DNA of 11,808 nt from Saprospirales bacterium (GCA_947461165.1 CANHJR010000013.1:1-11808), one strand, 5' to 3'. Shown: positions 1-7,460, counted from the stretch's first letter. Made by a program: numbers and translations. The notes: generated from the sequence alone by a model not told the origin.

Positions 1-2436
1 ATTAAGGATAAATTATTCTTCTTCGCCAATTTTGAAACAGAAAAAAATGTTTTTCCAGGAAATACGTTTATATCTAAAAATTCGCCACTTACAGGAAATA
101 GAAGCAACGTTTCATCAGATAGCTTGAATAAATTTAGAAATTTTTTACGAACCAAGTATAACTATGAAACAGGTGCATTTGAAGGCTATGCTGATGAATT
201 TACCAATGCGAATAACAAAGTGCTTGTCCGATTGGACTGGAATGTCAATACAAATCACAAGTTTAATGTTAGCTTCAGTAATATGTATGCTACAGAGGAT
301 AACTTGATCAATGCGACATCTGTTCCAACAGGTATTCCAACGAGGGTAGCTAATTCTAGAGTTGGATTGAACTCACTTTCTTTCCAGAATTCTAATTATT
401 CGTTTGATCACTGGGTGCGGACCTTGTCTGCAGAGCTAAACAGTACCCTCAATCCGATAATGAGTAACCAGCTCCTAGCTACATACTCATTTATCAATGA
501 TAAAAGAAATACACCAGGATCGCTCTTTCCAATGATTGATATCACATCAGGAGGGGTCAACAACTATATGTCTGCTGGTTCAGAATTGTTTTCATACAAA
601 AATGACTTGATCAACAAAAACTTCGTAGTTACAGATAATTTATCTATAGACTTAAAGGAAAATCAATTGACAGTAGGTGCATCTTATGAAAATTATGCTT
701 TTGAAAATAGTTTCTTGTCAGGAGGAAATATGTATTATCGATATAATAGTTTGGCTGACTTTATGAATGATGCCAGACCTTCTGCGTTTGCATACACCTA
801 TCCACTAGCTTCTCAGAATGGTAATTCATATGTAAAAGCTTCTTATGCACAGTTAAGTGCTTATGTTCAAGATAAGTTGAGTATTTCAAAAAGACTTACA
901 GTAACAGCGGGTATTCGTTTTGAAATGCCGTTTTATGACAATTCAAATTTAACTGCCAATTCAGCTATTGATGCGCTTACTTTTAGAGATTTAGATGGAA
1001 GTCCATTGAAGTTTAATTCTGGTTCTTTCCCAACTCAGAGATTGATGGTCTCACCAAGATTTTCATTCAATTGGGATGCCAAAGGCGATAAAACATTGCA
1101 AGTACGAGGAGGATTGGGCGTCTTTACCGGTAGAATACCTATGGTCTGGATGACCAATCAAGCTGGTGGTATTGGTACATTGGTAACCAATGTGGCTTAT
1201 ACAACACCAGCCGCTATCAATGCTGCAGATCTTAAGTTTTACGGATCAATAGAGGACTTACAAGCAAAGAATCCTAAGTTGTTTAATTCGTTTCCTCAGA
1301 ATGCATCAACAGCCCCATCTGCAATCACAATGGTGGACAAGGATTTGAAAATGCCTCAGGTTTTGAGATCAGATCTTGCTGTTGATTATAAATTACCTTG
1401 GTATGGACTTATCGCTACAGCAGAAATAACTGCTTCAAGAGATATTTACAATGTGACTCAATTGAATGCAAATTTGCCAGGGGCGCAGTCTACAATAACT
1501 AGTGGCGCAGACAAGAGACCACGATGGACTAATACCAGAGTTGTTCCTGGGGTTTCACAAGCGTTTTTATTGACTAATGCTACACAAGGTTATGCAACTG
1601 TGGCTTCATTTGGTATTCAGCGTCAAGCTAGAAAAGGATTCTATGGATCTATATTCTATACTAGAACATGGTCCGAAGATATTTCTTCAAATCCAGGGTC
1701 TCAAGCTAGTTCAGCTTGGAGTTCATTGCCTAACGCAAGCTCACCTAATGACCAAGTTCTTAATACTTCTCAATACAATACACCAGATAGAGTTGTTGCA
1801 TCATTGTCATACAAGTTCGAATATGCCAAGAAGAAATTGGGAACGACTATTTCTATCTTTTATGAAGGTGCTAGTCCAGGAAGATATAGTTATTTGTTCA
1901 ATAATGACTTCAATGGCGATGGTTCCGCATCTGACCTGATTTATATCCCGAAGAGTGCATCTGAACTTAATTTTGTGGATATAAAAAATGGAAATACTGT
2001 TGTTCATACTGCAGCTGCTCAAAGAGCTATTTGGGATGCCTATGTAGCTCAAGACGAATATCTAAGTGCCAACAAAGGAAGTTACGCATCTAGATATGGC
2101 GCACAATATCCTTGGTACAATCGGATTGATATGAGAATCATGCAAGACATTAATTTCAAGGTCAAAGATAAGAAGCAGACTTTGCAGTTTAGTTTAGATA
2201 TTATGAATTTACCGAATTTGATAAACTCAGCTTGGGGTGTTCAGAAGCAACTTGCAATTGGTGGATTGTCAAACAATAACAATGTTTTGAGAACATCTAC
2301 AGGCACTTCTACTCCAACCTATACATTGAATCATGATAGTAACTTCAACTTATTGGATTATAGCCGAACATTTATCAATAATAATGCTGTATTTAGCACT
2401 TGGAATATGCAATTTGGAGCTAGATATATCTTCTAA
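1..2436 (+). CDS. TonB-dependent outer-membrane receptor, Oar-like (5' end missing)
   Basis: The reading frame is open from base 1 and runs 811 codons to TAA, so the gene begins before the window. The first visible residues, IKDKLFFFANFETEK, match the segment that in this family follows directly after the plug domain, so the signal peptide, carboxypeptidase-regulatory-like domain and plug are missing. The visible part is rich in alternating aromatic and polar residues, as expected of a 22-stranded beta barrel. A 'DFNGDGSASDLIYIP' motif lies at about visible residues 636-650, and the protein ends in ARYIF, the terminal aromatic typical of Bam-inserted barrels. It should sit in the outer membrane and import a substrate, or otherwise act, using energy from TonB. 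The substrate cannot be told from sequence, and no SusD-like partner follows it. A TTG at 124 is in frame but is not the real start, because homology-like sequence continues upstream of it. The product class is well supported; the Oar-like subfamily is inferred. Confidence 0.9.
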   Translation: MKDKLFFFANFETEKNVFPGNTFISKNSPLTGNRSNVSSDSLNKFRNFLRTKYNYETGAFEGYADEFTNANNKVLVRLDWNVNTNHKFNVSFSNMYATEDNLINATSVPTGIPTRVANSRVGLNSLSFQNSNYSFDHWVRTLSAELNSTLNPIMSNQLLATYSFINDKRNTPGSLFPMIDITSGGVNNYMSAGSELFSYKNDLINKNFVVTDNLSIDLKENQLTVGASYENYAFENSFLSGGNMYYRYNSLADFMNDARPSAFAYTYPLASQNGNSYVKASYAQLSAYVQDKLSISKRLTVTAGIRFEMPFYDNSNLTANSAIDALTFRDLDGSPLKFNSGSFPTQRLMVSPRFSFNWDAKGDKTLQVRGGLGVFTGRIPMVWMTNQAGGIGTLVTNVAYTTPAAINAADLKFYGSIEDLQAKNPKLFNSFPQNASTAPSAITMVDKDLKMPQVLRSDLAVDYKLPWYGLIATAEITASRDIYNVTQLNANLPGAQSTITSGADKRPRWTNTRVVPGVSQAFLLTNATQGYATVASFGIQRQARKGFYGSIFYTRTWSEDISSNPGSQASSAWSSLPNASSPNDQVLNTSQYNTPDRVVASLSYKFEYAKKKLGTTISIFYEGASPGRYSYLFNNDFNGDGSASDLIYIPKSASELNFVDIKNGNTVVHTAAAQRAIWDAYVAQDEYLSANKGSYASRYGAQYPWYNRIDMRIMQDINFKVKDKKQTLQFSLDIMNLPNLINSAWGVQKQLAIGGLSNNNNVLRTSTGTSTPTYTLNHDSNFNLLDYSRTFINNNAVFSTWNMQFGARYIF

Positions 2437-2460
2437 TTTGTTTTTTATTCTTTAAATATG

Positions 2461-2492
2461 AATCCCTTTGCATTTGCAAAGGGATTTTTTTT
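2461..2492 (+). terminator. Rho-independent terminator of the receptor gene
   Basis: A perfect 11-bp stem (2461-2471 paired with 2476-2486) encloses the 4-base loop ATTT and runs straight into a T tract ending at 2492. It starts 24 bases after the receptor stop codon, so it isolates clpB from receptor transcription. Confidence 0.9.
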
Positions 2493-2504
2493 GATTATAA
2501 TTTA

Positions 2505-2522
2505 ATGGAATTCAAATTCCAT
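2505..2522. repeat. Short inverted repeat upstream of clpB
   Basis: ATGGAATT (2505-2512) and AATTCCAT (2515-2522) form a perfect 8-bp inverted repeat with a 2-base centre. The right arm merges into a direct repeat of ATGGTAT at 2521-2527 and 2532-2538, spaced 11 bp, about one helical turn. It could be a protein-binding site for clpB control, but there is no T tract and the function is unknown. Confidence 0.4.
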
Positions 2523-2587
2523 GGTATCCCAATGGTATGACTCAATTACCTTGATAAAAACGGAACATAGCTTTTTCGACCTATTCT

Positions 2588-2600
2588 TGACAACTTGGCA
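2588..2600. promoter_or_regulatory. Possible upstream activator/operator site 1 for clpB
   Basis: TGACA-ACT-TGGCA is a 13-bp near-palindrome (ideal TGACA-N3-TGTCA) with one mismatch between arms. A second copy of the same layout lies exactly 43 bp downstream, about four helical turns, placing both on the same DNA face. It is centred roughly 87 bp before the start site predicted from the sigma-54-like element. The binding protein is unknown; the role is inferred. Confidence 0.4.
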
Positions 2601-2630
2601 TAAATTGAACGATCTTATTTGCTATTTAAC

Positions 2631-2643
2631 TGACAGAATGTTG
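2631..2643. promoter_or_regulatory. Possible upstream activator/operator site 2 for clpB
   Basis: TGACA-GAA-TGTTG repeats the left arm and 3-base spacer of the site at 2588, but its right arm matches the ideal TGTCA at only three of five positions. It ends 10 bp before the sigma-54-like -24 element. It is weaker than site 1 and is supported mainly by its spacing from it. Confidence 0.33.
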
Positions 2644-2649
2644 TTGTTT

Positions 2650-2680
2650 TTGATTGGTACAGCAGTTGAAAGTATAATTG
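2650..2680 (+). promoter_or_regulatory. Alternative housekeeping-type promoter of clpB
   Basis: TTG at 2650-2652, a 20-base spacer and TATAATTG at 2673-2680 fit the Bacteroidota primary-sigma pattern (TTG, 17-23 bases, TAnnTTTG) with one mismatch in the -7 box. It overlaps the sigma-54-like element, so one or both may be used. Transcription would begin near 2685. Confidence 0.4.
2654..2670 (+). promoter_or_regulatory. Sigma-54-like -24/-12 promoter candidate of clpB
   Basis: TTGGTACAGCAGTTGAA aligns with the sigma-54 consensus TTGGCACG-N4-TTGCA. It keeps the invariant GG of the -24 box, the A and C at the sixth and seventh positions, and TTG of the -12 box at the correct spacing. The departures are T for C, A for G, and A in place of the usual C after TTG. 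Transcription would start near 2681, leaving a leader of about 50 bases. The match is good, but the GC of the -12 element is GA here, so assignment to sigma-54 is an inference. A housekeeping-type promoter overlaps it. Confidence 0.4.
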
Positions 2681-2706
2681 TAAGGCTCTTATTTATTTTT
2701 AGAACC

Positions 2707-2714
2707 TGACGTCA
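2707..2714. promoter_or_regulatory. TGACGTCA palindrome in the clpB leader
   Basis: A perfect 8-bp palindrome lies 17 bases before the clpB start codon, inside the predicted untranslated leader. It shares the TGAC core with the two sites upstream and could be a repressor site. A chance occurrence cannot be excluded. Confidence 0.25.
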
Positions 2715-2731
2715 TAATTAAATGCAAAACA

Positions 2732-5329
2732 ATGGATATTAAAAAATATACAATCAAAACACAAGAGCTCATTCAAAAGGCTCAGTCATTGGCCACTGAA
2801 AATTCGAATCAAGCCATCGAAACACAACATATAGTGGATGTGATATTATCAGATGAGGACAATCTAGTGCTTCACGCTATTAAAAAGATAGGAATTACTA
2901 CTGATTTAATTCAGCGAAAAATGAAAGAGGCTATTTCTAAATTGCCAAAAGTTACTGGAGTCGAACACGGCCAGTATCTTGGAAAACATGCCCAAGCTGC
3001 CGCTATAAAAAGCGAATCCTTGATGAAAGAGTTTCAGGATAGCTTTGTGAGCCCAGAGAGTCTCTTTTTAGCTATTTTGATGCAGAACGATGAAACCTCT
3101 CGAATCCTAAAAGAAAATGGAATCAAGGAGTCAGAGTTTAAAAAAGCAATAATTGAGCTAAGGGGTAGCCGAAAATCTGATTCAGACACTTCAGAAATGA
3201 CTTTTGATGCTCTTGGAAAATATGCTATCAACCTCAATAGTCAAGCGGAAAAAGGCAAACTAGATCCTGTTATTGGACGTGATGAGGAAATTCGAAGGGT
3301 TCTGCATATTCTTTCTCGCAAAACGAAAAACAATCCAATGCTAATTGGTGAACCTGGAGTAGGTAAAACAGCTATAGCCGAAGGAATAGCAAAGCGTATC
3401 GTGAATGGTGATGTTCCTGAGAATCTTTTAGACCTTAAAATATTTTCATTAGATATGGGTGCCCTCATTGCTGGGGCAAAATATAAAGGAGAGTTTGAAG
3501 AACGATTGAAAGCTGTGGTCAAAGAAGTGACAGATAGTGAAGGTAAAATCGTTTTATTCATTGATGAAATCCATACACTCATTGGAGCAGGAAAATCAGA
3601 TGGAGCCATGGATGCTGCCAATATTCTCAAGCCATCTCTTGCAAGAGGGGAGTTGAGATCTATTGGTGCCACGACATTGGACGAATATCAAAAGTATTTC
3701 GAAAAAGACAAGGCAATGGAACGTCGATTTCAAAAAGTAATGATTCTGGAACCAACCGAGGAAGATGCTATCTCCATCATGCGTGGTTTGAAAGAACGAT
3801 ACGAACGCTATCATAATGTTGAGATTCTAGATGAGGCTATAATAGCATCAGTGCAGCTTTCACAAAGATATATTACGGACAGATTTTTGCCCGACAAGGC
3901 GATAGATTTGATAGATGAAGCGGCAGCAAAAATGAGATTGGAGATCAATTCTGTCCCTGAGGAGCTAGATGAACTCAATCGAAAAGTCATGCAGTTAGAA
4001 ATAGAACGCGAGGCTATTCGAAAAGAAAATGATACAATCAAGCTTAAAAATCTTGAAAATCAGCTTGCTTTGTTGAATAATGAGCGAGCCATATTTAAGG
4101 AGAAATGGGATACAGAAAAGGCTGTTGTGGATCGCATTCAGGATGCTAAATCCAAAATGGAAAACTATAAGCTAGAAGCAGAGCAACAAGAAAGAACTGG
4201 AAACTTTGCACGTGTCGCTGAAATTCGCTACGGGTTGATTGCAAATCTTCAACAGGAAATAGATCTCGCTGAGGTTGAACTAGTATCTAAGAGTGGGGAA
4301 AAAAAGCTGATGAAAGAGTCCGTTGGTGCAGAGGATATCGCAGAAATTGTGAGCAAATGGACTGGTGTTCCAGTCCAAAGTATGTTACAATCAGAAAAAG
4401 ATAAGCTACTGCATCTCGAAGATGAACTTCGCAAACGAGTTGTAGGTCAGGAAGAGGCTGTTGAGGTTGTTGCAAATGCTATTTTGAGGTCAAGAGCTGG
4501 ACTGCAGAATCCAAATCGTCCCATCGGGTCATTTCTATTTCTAGGAAGCACAGGTGTAGGGAAGACTGAATTGGCAAAAGCACTCGCAGAGTATCTTTTT
4601 GATGATGAGAACGCATATATTCGAATAGATATGAGCGAATATAGCGAGAAACATAGCGTAAGCAGACTAGTAGGTGCGCCTCCAGGATACATCGGATATG
4701 AGGAAGGTGGACAGCTCACTGAAGCTGTACGTCGAAGACCTTATTCTGTAGTTCTTCTCGACGAAATCGAGAAGGCTCATCCTGATACCTATAATATTTT
4801 ATTGCAGATGTTGGATGATGGGCGACTGACCGATAACAAAGGTCGTTTGATCAATTTCAAGAATACGATTATCATTATGACTTCCAATATGGGTTCTGAC
4901 CTGATTATGTCAGAATTTCAAGATGTTGAAGAAAAGAACATGGTGAATGTGGCAGTGGTTGTAAAACAGAAATTGATCAATCATGTCAAGACACTCATCA
5001 AGCCTGAATTTATAAATAGAATAGATGACATCGTCTTATTTTTACCGCTTTCACGATCTGTGATTTCAAAGATCGTAGCCATTCAACTACAGGGCACAGC
5101 TGATCTCATTGAGAAACAGGGATATCTTTTTGAAATTAAGCCAAATGTTATTGACTATTTGACTGATCATGGGTATGATGCAGAATATGGTGCTAGGCCT
5201 CTGAAGAGGATTGTTCAGCGAGAAATTACGAATCTGATATCCAAGAAAATCATAGCAGGTGAATTCTACAAAGGTGATAGGATCGTTGTAGATGCGATTG
5301 ATGATTTGATTGCGATATATAAAGGTTAA
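2732..5329 (+). CDS. clpB: ATP-dependent chaperone ClpB (Hsp100 disaggregase)
   Basis: The 865-residue protein has the full ClpB plan and usual length. A double Clp-N domain spans about residues 1-145. The first AAA+ domain has Walker A GEPGVGKT (206-213, K212), pore tyrosine Y251, Walker B D278/E279 and the R331-R332 arginine pair. A coiled-coil middle domain spans about 405-525. The second AAA+ domain has Walker A GSTGVGKT (605-612, K611), pore motif GAPPGY ending at Y653, Walker B D677/E678 and a sensor-2 GAR at 820-822. The catalytic residues fall at the same numbers as in E. coli ClpB. The middle domain and the lack of a ClpP-binding loop separate it from ClpA/ClpC. It forms cytosolic hexamers that thread aggregated proteins through a central pore, working with DnaK. 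The ATG start is followed at once by the Clp-N sequence DIKKYTIKTQELIQKAQ. It is monocistronic, with a terminator on each side, and is probably heat or stress induced. All catalytic motifs are intact. Confidence 0.97.
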   Translation: MDIKKYTIKTQELIQKAQSLATENSNQAIETQHIVDVILSDEDNLVLHAIKKIGITTDLIQRKMKEAISKLPKVTGVEHGQYLGKHAQAAAIKSESLMKEFQDSFVSPESLFLAILMQNDETSRILKENGIKESEFKKAIIELRGSRKSDSDTSEMTFDALGKYAINLNSQAEKGKLDPVIGRDEEIRRVLHILSRKTKNNPMLIGEPGVGKTAIAEGIAKRIVNGDVPENLLDLKIFSLDMGALIAGAKYKGEFEERLKAVVKEVTDSEGKIVLFIDEIHTLIGAGKSDGAMDAANILKPSLARGELRSIGATTLDEYQKYFEKDKAMERRFQKVMILEPTEEDAISIMRGLKERYERYHNVEILDEAIIASVQLSQRYITDRFLPDKAIDLIDEAAAKMRLEINSVPEELDELNRKVMQLEIEREAIRKENDTIKLKNLENQLALLNNERAIFKEKWDTEKAVVDRIQDAKSKMENYKLEAEQQERTGNFARVAEIRYGLIANLQQEIDLAEVELVSKSGEKKLMKESVGAEDIAEIVSKWTGVPVQSMLQSEKDKLLHLEDELRKRVVGQEEAVEVVANAILRSRAGLQNPNRPIGSFLFLGSTGVGKTELAKALAEYLFDDENAYIRIDMSEYSEKHSVSRLVGAPPGYIGYEEGGQLTEAVRRRPYSVVLLDEIEKAHPDTYNILLQMLDDGRLTDNKGRLINFKNTIIIMTSNMGSDLIMSEFQDVEEKNMVNVAVVVKQKLINHVKTLIKPEFINRIDDIVLFLPLSRSVISKIVAIQLQGTADLIEKQGYLFEIKPNVIDYLTDHGYDAEYGARPLKRIVQREITNLISKKIIAGEFYKGDRIVVDAIDDLIAIYKG

Positions 5330-5340
5330 ATAATGTTATA

Positions 5341-5380
5341 AACAAAAAATGCTTCCAGATCTCTGGAAGCATTTTTTGTT
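5341..5380. terminator. Bidirectional terminator between clpB and tonB
   Basis: AACAAAAAATGCTTCCAG (5341-5358) pairs perfectly with 5363-5380 around the loop ATCT, giving an 18-bp stem. The A-rich left flank and T-rich right flank supply a U tract on either strand. It sits 11 bases after the clpB stop and 16 bases beyond the tonB stop on the opposite strand, so it can end both convergent transcripts. Confidence 0.92.
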
Positions 5381-5396
5381 TGAATGATTTTTTTAA

Positions 5397-6215
5397 TTAC
5401 TCGCCTAAGGAGAACGTAACGGGTACATCATAATAAACCCGAACTGCTTGGCCTGCTTGTTTTCCTGCTCGCCATTTTGGCATTCCTCTTATGACACGTA
5501 GGGCTTCGTCTTCACATCCACCTTTGAGTCCTTTGGTTACCTTCGCTCCTGAAACGGATCCATCTGGTTCTACGACGAAGTTGATCATTACAGTACCTTC
5601 AATCTCATTTTCCTGAGCGTAGGCTGGATATTTAATATTTCTTGATAAATAAGCCATTAATGCATCTTCACCTCCTGGAAATTCAGGCATTTGTTCTACA
5701 AAGTTGAACGGCTCCTGATTCTTAGGTGCCTCAGTACCATTTCCTGGATCCTCAAATTCTAAATCTGCGGCATTTGTAGTTCCTTCGACTGTTTTTGAAG
5801 CAATAGCTGCTTTATCTTTGTTGATCTCTTCATTCGTTTTCATTTCTTCTTCGGGTGCCACTTCTACAACCTTTGGCGGAACGAATTGAATGGTAGATTT
5901 TACAGGCGGTGGTGGCGGTGGTGGCGGTGGTGGTGGTGTAGACTTATCTTCGAGTGGCGGCGGAGCAGCAAGCTCAGTCACTTTTCGAATGGCCTTGTCC
6001 TCGGAGAATTTGATTTTGTCTTTCAATCGATCCCATACGATATAGCTCAAGGATAGAAGACATACACCCAACAAAAAATACATCAATGATTTCTTAAGAT
6101 GCTTAGGGTACTCTTTTCTGAGAAAGTAAGCGCCATATCCTTTGTTCTTTCCTCTAAAGAGTAAATCGTCTAAAGAGCCATTTGAGGCTATAAAATTATC
6201 TATTTGTGCTTCCAT
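5397..6215 (-). CDS. tonB: Energy transducer TonB
   Basis: The 272-residue protein links the inner-membrane proton channel to outer-membrane receptors. Its cytoplasmic N-terminus holds RGKNKGYGAYFLRKEY (21-36), a signature I associate with Bacteroidota TonB proteins. One membrane helix spans about 44-62. A periplasmic spacer includes eleven consecutive prolines (94-104) and acidic stretches. The TonB C-terminal domain runs from about 172 to 270, with FPGGEDAL near its start, then IKYPAYAQENEIEGTV and the NFVVEPDGSV turn (212-221), where most of the beta sheet begins. The start codon lies 8 bases after the second exbD stop, so it is the last gene of the exbB-exbD-exbD-tonB operon. It presumably energises receptors such as the one at the left of the window, though TonB-receptor pairing cannot be read from sequence. 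It ends at the shared terminator with clpB. Confidence 0.94.
   Translation of the reverse strand: MEAQIDNFIASNGSLDDLLFRGKNKGYGAYFLRKEYPKHLKKSLMYFLLGVCLLSLSYIVWDRLKDKIKFSEDKAIRKVTELAAPPPLEDKSTPPPPPPPPPPPVKSTIQFVPPKVVEVAPEEEMKTNEEINKDKAAIASKTVEGTTNAADLEFEDPGNGTEAPKNQEPFNFVEQMPEFPGGEDALMAYLSRNIKYPAYAQENEIEGTVMINFVVEPDGSVSGAKVTKGLKGGCEDEALRVIRGMPKWRAGKQAGQAVRVYYDVPVTFSLGE
5904..5936 (-). repeat. Poly-proline codon repeat within tonB
   Basis: Eleven consecutive proline codons form the rigid periplasmic spacer of TonB. On the + strand, bases 5905-5931 are three perfect copies of the 9-bp unit GGCGGTGGT followed by two GGT. Such a tandem tract can gain or lose whole codons without breaking the frame, so spacer length may vary between strains. 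Confidence 0.85.
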
Positions 6216-6223
6216 TTCTCTGA

Positions 6224-6799
6224 TTATTTAGCTTTTAACATTGCATTATCTACCAATTGCTTTTCAGGTGCAGAGATGTCCACGATGGCATAGAATTTAA
6301 TGTCCGCGATATGCATCTCATCCAAAATGTCTACCATATTTCCATATACAGATGAGTCTACAGCTTTTATAAGAACGAGTGTTTTATTGTTTCCTTTCTT
6401 ATCTATTCCCAGAGGAGCACCTAGAGCCTGAACAGCTTTCTTCTTATCTATAATCGCCTTTCGAATGCCATTTGTTTTATCAAATGTGGTCGCCTTGACT
6501 GCATCTGGGTTTGATGCCGCATCCTCAGGCTTTCCAAAATAATACAAGACGACATTTTTTGGAGCTAATAAGACTGTCATGACGACGTCATCATCTACTT
6601 TTGGTTGTTCTACGCTAGGATCAGGTTCCGAAGGTAATGCAATTTGCATAGCCTTTGGTTTTGATATTGTTGTGGTCAACATAAAGAAGGTGATCAAAAG
6701 AAACGCGAGATCTACCATTGCTGTTAAGTCGACCTTGGTGGACTGTTTCTTGGCTTTTCCTTTGCCGCCACCCGAGGGGTTTTCTGCTATTTCTGCCAT
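6224..6799 (-). CDS. exbD: Biopolymer transport protein ExbD/TolR, second copy
   Basis: The 191-residue protein has a short lysine-rich cytoplasmic tail (1-23), one membrane helix (about 25-46, VDLTAMVDLAFLLITFFMLT) and a periplasmic domain. The helix carries the proton-relay aspartate at D30, equivalent to D25 of E. coli ExbD. The periplasmic part ends in the usual ExbD fold sequence LVLIKAVDSSVYGNMVDIL (141-159). It should form a dimer inside the ExbB pentamer, carry protons and drive TonB. It is longer than E. coli ExbD (141 residues), with an insertion of about 40 residues around 86-136. It follows another exbD by 46 bases and precedes tonB by 8 bases. Which of the pair contacts TonB is unknown. 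Confidence 0.92.
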   Translation of the reverse strand: MAEIAENPSGGGKGKAKKQSTKVDLTAMVDLAFLLITFFMLTTTISKPKAMQIALPSEPDPSVEQPKVDDDVVMTVLLAPKNVVLYYFGKPEDAASNPDAVKATTFDKTNGIRKAIIDKKKAVQALGAPLGIDKKGNNKTLVLIKAVDSSVYGNMVDILDEMHIADIKFYAIVDISAPEKQLVDNAMLKAK

Positions 6800-6845
6800 T
6801 ATTTATTTCTCTTTACTAGGTTAATTTTCTTTTGTAAGTTCAATT

Positions 6846-7460
6846 TTAGTCTTTGGCTCCCATCGTGGTAAGAAGGCTAAAGCGATCCACACCTTGATTT
6901 TGAAGCGTCTTCATGACCTTTCTTATAACGGCATATGGTGCTTTGGCATCTGCCTTCACTACCACACTTGCTTTAGAATTAGCCCGACGAGCGTTCATGA
7001 TCCAGTCTTTTAGCTCATTGGAAGGTGCGTTGGATGTATCCACTGCGATACCTTCTGTCTTTGTTACGAGATCTTTTTTTGTAGTGGCGTCACTAGAAAG
7101 ATATTTAGGTAAATCTTTTATTCCAACAGGAAGTACACCGCCGTTGATGAAATCTGACTTGGATTTCGCATCAAGTTTGAGATTGAATTGCGAAGTCATT
7201 CCATCGAGCCATAGTGCTCGACTATTATCCGCATTGTCCATTCCAATAAAAACACGTCCTGGTTTGTCGATAAGAATCGTAATAATATTGATATCTGGAA
7301 CGGGTAATTCTACAATAGATGAAGGCGTCATAACCTCGACTGGTTCCTGAGGTTTCGCTTTGGCCGTCAAGACGAAAAAGGTCAATAGTAGAAACGCTAC
7401 ATCACACATCGCAGTCATATCTAGCGATACGGATCCTTTTTTTATGTGAATTTTTGGCAT
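6846..7460 (-). CDS. exbD: Biopolymer transport protein ExbD/TolR, first copy
   Basis: The 204-residue protein has a very short cytoplasmic tail (KIHIKKGS), one membrane helix (about 13-34) with the proton-relay aspartate D20 in the MTAMCDVAFLLLTFF motif, and a periplasmic domain ending in VVVKADAKAPYAVIRKVMKTL (167-187), the characteristic ExbD segment. Residues about 76-150 form a long insertion absent from the E. coli protein. It lies 47 bases after exbB and is followed by a second, clearly diverged exbD. Both copies keep the key aspartate, so both could take part in proton flow, perhaps as a heterodimer; that is inference. Confidence 0.92.
   Translation of the reverse strand: MPKIHIKKGSVSLDMTAMCDVAFLLLTFFVLTAKAKPQEPVEVMTPSSIVELPVPDINIITILIDKPGRVFIGMDNADNSRALWLDGMTSQFNLKLDAKSKSDFINGGVLPVGIKDLPKYLSSDATTKKDLVTKTEGIAVDTSNAPSNELKDWIMNARRANSKASVVVKADAKAPYAVIRKVMKTLQNQGVDRFSLLTTMGAKD

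Noticed and set aside
124..126. TTG as the start codon of the receptor gene
   Set aside because: The frame is open to base 1 and the residues before it (LFFFANFETE) are conserved family sequence, so the gene is simply cut by the window edge.
1577..1939. Open frame of 120 codons overlapping the receptor gene on the same strand
   Set aside because: It lies in a shifted frame inside a conserved beta-barrel coding region, with no sign of a separate protein.
2588..2610. TTGGCATAAATTGAAC as a second sigma-54 promoter
   Set aside because: The spacing between the TTGGCA and TTG blocks is two bases too short for a -24/-12 element; the string is better explained as part of the TGACA-type palindrome.
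2521..2709. Open frame of 62 codons between the receptor gene and clpB
   Set aside because: It covers the promoter elements of clpB, has no recognisable domain, and its composition is that of translated AT-rich non-coding DNA.
3241..3672. Open frame of 143 codons antisense to clpB
   Set aside because: It lies wholly inside the first AAA+ domain coding sequence of clpB; it is serine- and proline-rich, as is common for antisense frames.
6913..7350. Open frame of 145 codons antisense to the first exbD
   Set aside because: It is the complement of a clearly recognised ExbD gene and resembles no known protein.
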